In this document: piece after piece, positions 6,775 through 11,634 of the stretch | Numbering within the stretch: the first letter of the stretch is position 1 | Layout of the letters: each line of letters begins with the position of its first letter | From: Pelethousia sp002409725 | GTDB taxonomy: Bacteria > Bacillota > Clostridia > Christensenellales > CAG-138 | Direction: 5' to 3' | Assembly: GCA_937915455.1 (NCBI GenBank) | Contig: CALDNN010000173.1 | Coordinates: forward strand, 1 to 13,678 | DNA: 13,678 bases | Notes under the pieces: generated by a model | Seen by the model: the letters and a program-made list of their open reading frames with translations, nothing else | What the model was told of the DNA's origin: nothing | Database searches by the model: none | Position numbers and translations under genes: made by a program

Positions 6775-8070
6775 ATGCTGCTTTTAAAACACGCCCATAT
6801 CCTACTTCTTACGGGTGGGCGCTGGCAGGCGCTGGAAAACGGATACCTGGGGATTGACGGGTCGGCCATCCGCTATATCGGCCGGCAAAGGCCGGCGGAG
6901 CCCTATGATGAAGAAAAGGATATGACCGGGCATCTGCTCATGCCCGGCTTGTATAACCTACATACCCATGCCGCCATGGTTTTGCTGCGGGGGGTGGGCA
7001 GCGGTCTGCCTTTGGACCGCTGGCTCCACGAGGCCATGTTTCCCGTGGAGGCCAAGCTTACGGAGGAGGATATCAGCGCGGGCACGCGGCTGGCCATGAT
7101 GGAGATGCTCGCCTGCGGCGTGGTGAGCTTTTCGGATATGTACGATATGCCGCATATCACGGCCGAGGCCGTTCTCGCTGCCGGCATGAAGGCCAACCTC
7201 AACCGGCCGCTGCTGGTATTTGACGAGGACGAAGCCTATGCGGATAGCTGGCGCGCGCAGAAGGCCGCGGATTTCCACCGGGATTATCACGGCGCGGGCG
7301 ATGGCCGGGTACTGGTGGATTATGCCATCCACGCCGAGTATACCTCCTTTGCCGAGCAGGTACGCCGGCACGGCGAAGCCTGCAAGGCCGCCGGGGCGCG
7401 CATGCACCTGCACCTATCGGAAACCGTGAAGGAGCATGAGGCATGCAAAGCGCGCAACGGCAAAACCCCGGCGCGGTGGTTCTACGACCTGGGCGTGCTC
7501 GACAGCCCCACCATAGCGGCCCACTGTGTGGCCGTGGAGCCGGAGGATGTGGATATCCTCCGGGAAAAGGGCGTTACATGCGTGCATAATCCATCCAGCA
7601 ATATGAAGCTTGGCAGCGGCTTCATGCCCCTGCCCGCACTGCGGGAGGCCGGCATAAACCTGGCCCTCGGCACGGATGGCGCGGCCAGCAACAACAACCT
7701 CAACCTCTTTGAGGAAATGCATCTGGCTGCCGTACTGCACAACGGCTACACCGGCGATCCCACTGCCGTTTCGAGCAACGAGCTGCTTTCCATGGCGACC
7801 GTTAACGGAGCCAGGGGCCAGGGCCGGCTGAATTGCGGAGAACTAGCGGTGGGCAACAAGGCGGATATCATCGCCCTCAATATGGATGCCCCCCACCTGA
7901 CCCCCGCCCTGGATATCCCGGCGCTGCTTACCTATGCTGCCCAGGGTTCCGATGTGGCCATGACCATGGTGGATGGGAAGATCCTTTATGAAAAGGGTGA
8001 ATTTCTCACCATCGATTACGAGCGGACCAAGCACGATGTGCGGCGTTCCATCGAAAGACTATATAGCTGA
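6775..8070 (+). CDS. Amidohydrolase, adenosine / 5'-deoxyadenosine / MTA-SAH deaminase type
   Basis: A 431-residue metal-dependent amidohydrolase of the MTA/SAH deaminase (TM0936, DadD) and TRZ/ATZ group. It converts an adenine nucleoside to its hypoxanthine form with release of ammonia. Residues seen: HTH (His63, His65), Glu92 (aligned with the ribose-binding Glu84 of TM0936), His186, HLSET (His213 metal, Glu216 catalytic), AAHC (His250), HNPSSNMKLG (271-280) and LGTDGAASNN with metal ligand Asp301. I see no clear counterpart of TM0936 Arg148 after Arg144, which would fit a small or absent 5' group better than homocysteine; this rests on recall of that structure. AAGGAGGAA sits just before the ATG. 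The neighbouring PNP keeps 6-oxopurine residues, so deamination probably precedes phosphorolysis. Guanine or chlorotriazine hydrolases of the superfamily are less likely. Confidence 0.88.
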   Translation: MLLLKHAHILLLTGGRWQALENGYLGIDGSAIRYIGRQRPAEPYDEEKDMTGHLLMPGLYNLHTHAAMVLLRGVGSGLPLDRWLHEAMFPVEAKLTEEDISAGTRLAMMEMLACGVVSFSDMYDMPHITAEAVLAAGMKANLNRPLLVFDEDEAYADSWRAQKAADFHRDYHGAGDGRVLVDYAIHAEYTSFAEQVRRHGEACKAAGARMHLHLSETVKEHEACKARNGKTPARWFYDLGVLDSPTIAAHCVAVEPEDVDILREKGVTCVHNPSSNMKLGSGFMPLPALREAGINLALGTDGAASNNNLNLFEEMHLAAVLHNGYTGDPTAVSSNELLSMATVNGARGQGRLNCGELAVGNKADIIALNMDAPHLTPALDIPALLTYAAQGSDVAMTMVDGKILYEKGEFLTIDYERTKHDVRRSIERLYS

Positions 8071-8087
8071 CAAGCGCGGAGGAAAAT

Positions 8088-9152
8088 ATGGAAAGAGCGG
8101 ATAAGGGCCTGGCGTTCATGCTGCAATATGAAAACGTGGCCTGGTATGAAAACGGCAAGGTTCGCATATTGGATAGGCGGGTCTACCCCACGGCGGTATC
8201 CTTTGTGGAGTGTGCCACCCATGGGGAGGTGGCCCAGGCCATTACGGATATGGTGACACAAAGCGCAGGCCCCTATACGGCCGCGGCCATGGGCATGGCC
8301 CTGGCAGCCTATGAATGCCGGGATATGGCCATTATAAAGCAGCGCGCCTATTTGGAGCAGGCGGCCCACACCATTTCCCATGCCCGGCCCACCACGGTGG
8401 AGCGCATGCGCCTCATCACGGCCGGATGCCTGCAGGCGGCGGAGGCGGCCTGGGCTGCGGGCCAGGATGTGAGCCGGGCCATAGTGGAGCATACCGTCAG
8501 GGCCAACGATCTGCGTTACAGCAAGGTCGAAAAGATGGCGGCCTATCTGGTGGATATGTTCCCCCATAACGGCAAAATCCTCACCCAGTGTTTTGGTGAA
8601 ACCATTGTGGGCATGATGCTCAAGGAAGCCAGGCGGCGGGGCAACGAGCTAAAAGTCTATTGCGCGGAGACCCGGCCTTATTTCCAGGGGGCGCGGCTGA
8701 CGGCCAGCGTGGCCCGGGATATGGGCTTTGACGTAACGGTGATTACGGATAATATGCCGGCCTTCGCCATTCAAAATGAGAAAATCGATGTGTTTACCTC
8801 CGCGGCGGACGTCATCTGCCTGGATGGGCATATCGTCAACAAGGTGGGTACTTTTCAAATCGCTATTGTGGCCAAGCATATGGGGATTCCGTATTTTGTC
8901 ACCGGCGCGCCGGATCGCGGCCACCCCACGGTGGATACGGTGAAGATCGAGATGCGGGACCCGGCGTTCGTGCTCCAGTCCATGGGTGTGCGCACGGCCA
9001 TGGAGGGCGTAAAAGGCTATTACCCTTCCTTCGATATCACGCCGCCCCATCTGGTAAGCGGCGTGGTAACGGATGACGGCGTGTATTCGCCCTATGACCT
9101 CAACCGGTATTATCAAAGTGGGCAGGCCGGGGAATTTGCCTGCGTAGATTAA
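8088..9152 (+). CDS. MtnA/eIF2B-like sugar-1-phosphate isomerase (predicted)
   Basis: A 354-residue member of the methylthioribose-1-phosphate isomerase/eIF2B-like family, which converts an aldose 1-phosphate to a ketose 1-phosphate. The MtnA core is plain: ARPTTVERM (99-107), ILTQC with Cys168, AETRPYFQGARLTA (193-206), ITDNMPA (219-225), AAD with Asp241, and NKVGTFQIAIVAK (251-263). Cys168 and Asp241 correspond to the catalytic pair of MtnA (Cys160 and Asp240 in Bacillus, from memory). Two usually fixed elements differ. The substrate-phosphate motif RGAPAIG reads QSAGPYT (58-64), and GADRI-x2-NGD reads AADVI-x2-DGH. It is therefore a divergent paralogue, perhaps specific for 5-deoxyribose or ribose 1-phosphate. 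It lies between the deaminase and the aldolase, with GCGGAGGAAA before its ATG. No methionine-salvage genes are nearby. Family is secure; substrate is inferred. Confidence 0.86.
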   Translation: MERADKGLAFMLQYENVAWYENGKVRILDRRVYPTAVSFVECATHGEVAQAITDMVTQSAGPYTAAAMGMALAAYECRDMAIIKQRAYLEQAAHTISHARPTTVERMRLITAGCLQAAEAAWAAGQDVSRAIVEHTVRANDLRYSKVEKMAAYLVDMFPHNGKILTQCFGETIVGMMLKEARRRGNELKVYCAETRPYFQGARLTASVARDMGFDVTVITDNMPAFAIQNEKIDVFTSAADVICLDGHIVNKVGTFQIAIVAKHMGIPYFVTGAPDRGHPTVDTVKIEMRDPAFVLQSMGVRTAMEGVKGYYPSFDITPPHLVSGVVTDDGVYSPYDLNRYYQSGQAGEFACVD

Positions 9153-9167
9153 GAAGGAAAGTCATGT

Positions 9168-9767
9168 ATGCAAAAGATAGAGCCGCTTATGCAGGAGCTT
9201 GTGGCGATATGCCAGAGTTCATTTAAGAACAAACTGTTTGCCGGCACCAGCGGCAACCTCTCCGTATGCCTGCGGGAGGAGGGGATCATGCTGATTACCC
9301 CCACCGGCATCCGCTATGAAACGATGGAGCCGGAGGATATCGTGCAGATGCGCCTGAATGGCACGGTGCTGGAGGGGAGGCATGACCCTTCGTCGGAATG
9401 GGCCATGCACGCCGAAATTTACCAGCAATGCCCGGACACGGGCGCCGTGTTTCACACCCATTCGCCTTTCGCCACGGCCTTTGCGGCCGCACGGCAAAAA
9501 ATACCCTATATATTAATCGAGATGAAGCCCTTTTTGGGCGGCGAGGTTACCTGCGCCCGTTTCGCGCAGGCGGGCACCCGGGAGCTGGGCCTATCGGCCG
9601 TGGAGGAGCTAAAAGACGGGCGCACTTCCTGCCTGCTGGCCAGCCATGGCGTGGTGGCCATTGGTAAAAACCTGGCCCAGGCCCGCATACGGGCGGAATA
9701 TGTGGAGGATGCGGCAACGATCTATTACCGCGCGCTGCAGATCGGGCAGCCGGTGATCCTTTCGTAA
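9168..9767 (+). CDS. Class II aldolase/adducin family protein (fuculose/deoxyribulose-1-phosphate aldolase type)
   Basis: A 199-residue zinc aldolase, slightly shorter than FucA. It has the DHAP-phosphate motif GTSGNLS (26-32), TPTGI (45-49), PSSEWAMH with the acid/base Glu77 (FucA Glu73), and zinc ligands His96 and His98 (HTH) plus His160 (ASHGVV), matching FucA His92, His94 and His155. It should cleave a ketose 1-phosphate into dihydroxyacetone phosphate and an aldehyde. As the last operon gene after an isomerase, the predicted cut is (5-deoxy)ribulose 1-phosphate to DHAP plus acetaldehyde, glycolaldehyde or methylthioacetaldehyde, depending on the imported nucleoside. It is not a dehydratase by context (no MtnX, MtnW or MtnD here), although MtnB shares the fold. 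AAGGAAAG precedes the ATG. An out-of-frame ATG lies 4 nt upstream at 9164. Confidence 0.88.
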   Translation: MQKIEPLMQELVAICQSSFKNKLFAGTSGNLSVCLREEGIMLITPTGIRYETMEPEDIVQMRLNGTVLEGRHDPSSEWAMHAEIYQQCPDTGAVFHTHSPFATAFAAARQKIPYILIEMKPFLGGEVTCARFAQAGTRELGLSAVEELKDGRTSCLLASHGVVAIGKNLAQARIRAEYVEDAATIYYRALQIGQPVILS

Positions 9768-9768
9768 G

Positions 9769-10494
9769 CTATTCCCGCCAGAACCACAGGGCGTACCGGG
9801 CGCAAAGCGGGCAGCCCGCCTTTTGCAAAAAGCGAAGGGAGCGCGGGTTATCCTGCCGTACGTAGATGACGGGCCGCGTCCCTCGTGCGGCGAAGCCCGC
9901 CGTGGCCAGGGCCAGCAGATAGCGAGCCAGGCCGCCGCCGCGGAATTCCGGCGCCACGTATACGGGCCCCAGTTCCGCATCGCAATGGCTCATGATGAAG
10001 CCCGCCGGCTGCCTGTCTTCCCCATAAAAGGCCAGGGCGCTGGGCGCGTGGGCACGCATAGCGAGGAAGGCGGGGTTCAGCTCCGGGTGCTGGTATACGG
10101 ATAGGACCCAGTCGAAATATGCGGGCTCCATAGGCGTGAAGCGGAACCCTGCGGGCGCTTGCAACGGCATATTCTCGGGCGCAAGCAGTTGGTAAAAGGA
10201 CCCGAAGCGGATGCGGCTATCCATCTGCGGGAGGGCGCTGGCCAAGCGGTCATCCGGCAAAAGAGAGACGCAGGGCCCTGCTTGCTCCCGTACGGGCGCG
10301 TAAAGGGCGCAAAATTCTTGCGGGGAGGCGGCATAATATAGATACTTGCCGTTTTCCGCATCCAAAAGGCGCAGGGAACCGCCGATGATTTCGCAATCCG
10401 CGATCTGATTCTGCCGTATCCGCAAAAGGGGATAGGCGTTTTGCAGGGGATCCCGGCCCAGGATCGTTTGTGCGCGCGTGAGATCGGGCCTCAT
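9769..10494 (-). CDS. GNAT-family N-acetyltransferase
   Basis: A 241-residue acyltransferase whose C-terminal half is a GNAT domain. It shows AELGPVYVAPEFRGGGLARY (173-192), which is motif A with the acetyl-CoA pyrophosphate loop RGGGLA, and DNPRSLRFLQKAGC (215-228), which is motif B with the usual Asn-x2-Ser and aromatic/Gly elements. The first 110 residues are not recognisable to me and may be a degenerate second GNAT-like half. The frame also opens at a GTG three codons earlier (10503), but GGAGG (10504-10508) touches that GTG. The ATG at 10494 lies 9 nt from it, so I use the ATG. The gene converges on the aldolase gene with one base between stops, and is divergent from the response regulator. 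The acceptor substrate is unknown. Confidence 0.85.
   Translation of the reverse strand: MRPDLTRAQTILGRDPLQNAYPLLRIRQNQIADCEIIGGSLRLLDAENGKYLYYAASPQEFCALYAPVREQAGPCVSLLPDDRLASALPQMDSRIRFGSFYQLLAPENMPLQAPAGFRFTPMEPAYFDWVLSVYQHPELNPAFLAMRAHAPSALAFYGEDRQPAGFIMSHCDAELGPVYVAPEFRGGGLARYLLALATAGFAARGTRPVIYVRQDNPRSLRFLQKAGCPLCARYALWFWRE
9807..9824 (+). terminator. Possible terminator of the nucleoside operon inside the GNAT 3' end
   Basis: The plus strand reads GCGGG-CAG-CCCGC-CTTTT, extendable outward through GCAAA/TTTGC with a 2-nt bulge, 40 nt after the aldolase stop. It is the only hairpin-plus-T element near the operon end. It lies within GNAT coding sequence and has only four T, so it may be a codon-driven coincidence. 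Confidence 0.35.
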
Positions 10495-10503
10495 ATTCCG
10501 CAC

Positions 10504-10508
10504 CCTCC
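10504..10508 (-). promoter_or_regulatory. Ribosome binding site deciding the GNAT gene start
   Basis: GGAGG on the minus strand lies 9 nt before the ATG at 10494. It directly abuts the alternative GTG at 10503, which therefore has no workable spacing. Confidence 0.7.
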
Positions 10509-10537
10509 GTATTTTTCAAATTCATACTTCCATAATC

Positions 10538-10543
10538 AGTATA
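10538..10543 (-). promoter_or_regulatory. Extended -10 promoter of the GNAT gene
   Basis: The minus strand reads TGT-TATACT (hexamer at plus 10538-10543), a TGn-extended -10 with 5 of 6 consensus bases. The -35 region (TTTTCC) is weak, which an extended -10 can tolerate. The start would fall about 35-40 nt before the ATG at 10494. Confidence 0.5.
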
Positions 10544-10668
10544 ACATAAACGATCGGCCGGGAAAACGCAGAGGATATCATAGCCGATTTCAGGAAACAC
10601 CTGGGATAAACCAGCTGCGGGCAGCCGCCTCCAGCCTGCGATACCCGGCGGGCCCATCGAGGGAAAGT

Positions 10669-10697
10669 TTTACTTTTTTAGCCCCGGCTGTTATACT
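10669..10697 (+). promoter_or_regulatory. Promoter of the response regulator gene
   Basis: TTTACT (10669-10674, 4 of 6) and TATACT (10692-10697) are 17 nt apart, with a TG at 10689-10690 making an extended -10. The predicted start near 10704 leaves a short leader that contains GGAGG at 10723-10727. Confidence 0.6.
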
Positions 10698-10735
10698 GGG
10701 GGCAATGATGGGGCTGTGGGGCGGAGGGCTTTTGC

Positions 10736-11497
10736 ATGTATCGCGTAGTGCTCATTGACGACGAGGCCATCATCCTGGAGGGGCTCAAAAAGGTGGTGGA
10801 CTGGGCGGGCTTTGGCTGTGAGGTCGTCGCCACGGCCGGAGACGCAGCCTGTGGCATGGCGATGATTCGGGAACACAAGCCGGATATCTTCTTTACGGAT
10901 ATCCGCATGCCCGATATGGACGGCCTGACCATGATCGCTGCGCTCAAGAGCGAGTTCCCTGATATGCAGGTGGCTGTGCTCACGGGTTATGCAGATTTTG
11001 AATATGCCCAGCAGGCGATCCGCCTTGGCGTAACCCGGTTTTTGCTCAAGCCCAGCCGCATGGACGAGATCAACGAGACTCTGCGGGCCATGATCGCTAA
11101 CCTCGAGCGGCTCAGCGCCCTCAGGCAGGCGGAGGGCGAGGCGTCATCCAACGCGGAGGAGGAGCAGGGTGCGGGTAGTTTTATCGTGCGCAACGCCGTC
11201 GCTTATATCGAGGAAAACTGCGCCGGCCGGCTCACCCTACAAGATGTGGCGGAGCACTGTTATGTTTCCCAATGGCACCTTTCCAGGCTGCTGAACAAGC
11301 ATGCGGGCAAAAATTATTATGATATCCTCAATGAAACGCGCATTGCGGAGGCCAAAAAGCTGCTGCGCGACCCCTGCCTGAAGATCGGCGATATCGGAGA
11401 CATGGTGGGTTATAGCGACGCAGGGCACTTTGCGAGGGTATTTAAGCGCCTCGAAGGCATGAGTGCCAACGAATACCGCAACCGCATGAAGCGCTGA
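10736..11497 (+). CDS. Response regulator with AraC-type DNA-binding domain (YesN-like)
   Basis: A 253-residue two-domain regulator. The receiver domain (about 2-120) has the acidic pair Asp8/Asp9, phosphoacceptor Asp55 in FFTDIRMPDMDG, Thr83 in LTGYADFEYAQQAI and Lys105 in FLLKP. A short Glu/Ala-rich linker leads to a double helix-turn-helix AraC domain (about 148-252) with LTLQDVAEHCYVSQWHLSRL and the second-helix signature IGDMVGYSDAGHFARVFKR. This is the YesN/LytT-partner layout common in Firmicutes, where such regulators control carbohydrate uptake genes. GGAGG lies 8 nt before the ATG. No histidine kinase gene is in the window, so its sensor is encoded elsewhere. The next gene is a GH94 phosphorylase, which could be a target, but a terminator and a separate promoter lie between them. 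Confidence 0.93.
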   Translation: MYRVVLIDDEAIILEGLKKVVDWAGFGCEVVATAGDAACGMAMIREHKPDIFFTDIRMPDMDGLTMIAALKSEFPDMQVAVLTGYADFEYAQQAIRLGVTRFLLKPSRMDEINETLRAMIANLERLSALRQAEGEASSNAEEEQGAGSFIVRNAVAYIEENCAGRLTLQDVAEHCYVSQWHLSRLLNKHAGKNYYDILNETRIAEAKKLLRDPCLKIGDIGDMVGYSDAGHFARVFKRLEGMSANEYRNRMKR

Positions 11498-11532
11498 TCC
11501 CAGGCTAAACACAACAAGCAAAGACAAAAAGA

Positions 11533-11560
11533 GGCACGGCAAAGCGCTGTGCCTTCTTTG
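11533..11560 (+). terminator. Rho-independent terminator after the response regulator
   Basis: Arms AGGCACGGC (11533-11541) and GCTGTGCCT (11547-11555) pair over 9 bp with one G-U, around a 5-nt loop. They are followed by TCTTT and more T-rich sequence, with an A-rich stretch upstream. It stands 35 nt after the response regulator stop. Confidence 0.78.
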
Positions 11561-11570
11561 GTGATTTTGT

Positions 11571-11576
11571 ATAATT
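11571..11576 (+). promoter_or_regulatory. -10 box of the GH94 phosphorylase promoter
   Basis: A perfect TATAAT directly follows the terminator tail. The -35 position falls inside the terminator stem and resembles the consensus poorly, so the promoter may need an activator, possibly the upstream response regulator (inference). Confidence 0.5.
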
Positions 11577-11589
11577 AAGATAGCATATG

Positions 11590-11610
11590 ATGCCCGGCTT
11601 GGGCCGGCAT
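11590..11610 (+). repeat. Leader hairpin/palindrome before the GH94 phosphorylase gene
   Basis: ATGCC-(C)-GGC and GCC-GGCAT form an 8-bp stem with one bulged C and a TTGG loop, beginning about 7 nt after the predicted transcription start and ending 8 nt before GGAGGG (11619-11624). It could be a repressor operator or an mRNA structure. Nothing in the sequence decides between these. Confidence 0.4.
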
Positions 11611-11634
11611 GTGATCGTGGAGGGCTGATCTTTT

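Noticed and set aside
8088..9767. A classical methionine salvage (MtnA-MtnB) pathway
   Set aside because: No MtnK, MtnW, MtnX, MtnD or aminotransferase gene is present, the isomerase departs from MtnA motifs, and the aldolase keeps the FucA-type catalytic Glu. An aldolase shunt fits better.
10441..10758. A small plus-strand frame spanning the GNAT/response-regulator intergenic region
   Set aside because: It overlaps both genes and both promoters, has no plausible start signal and no family resemblance.
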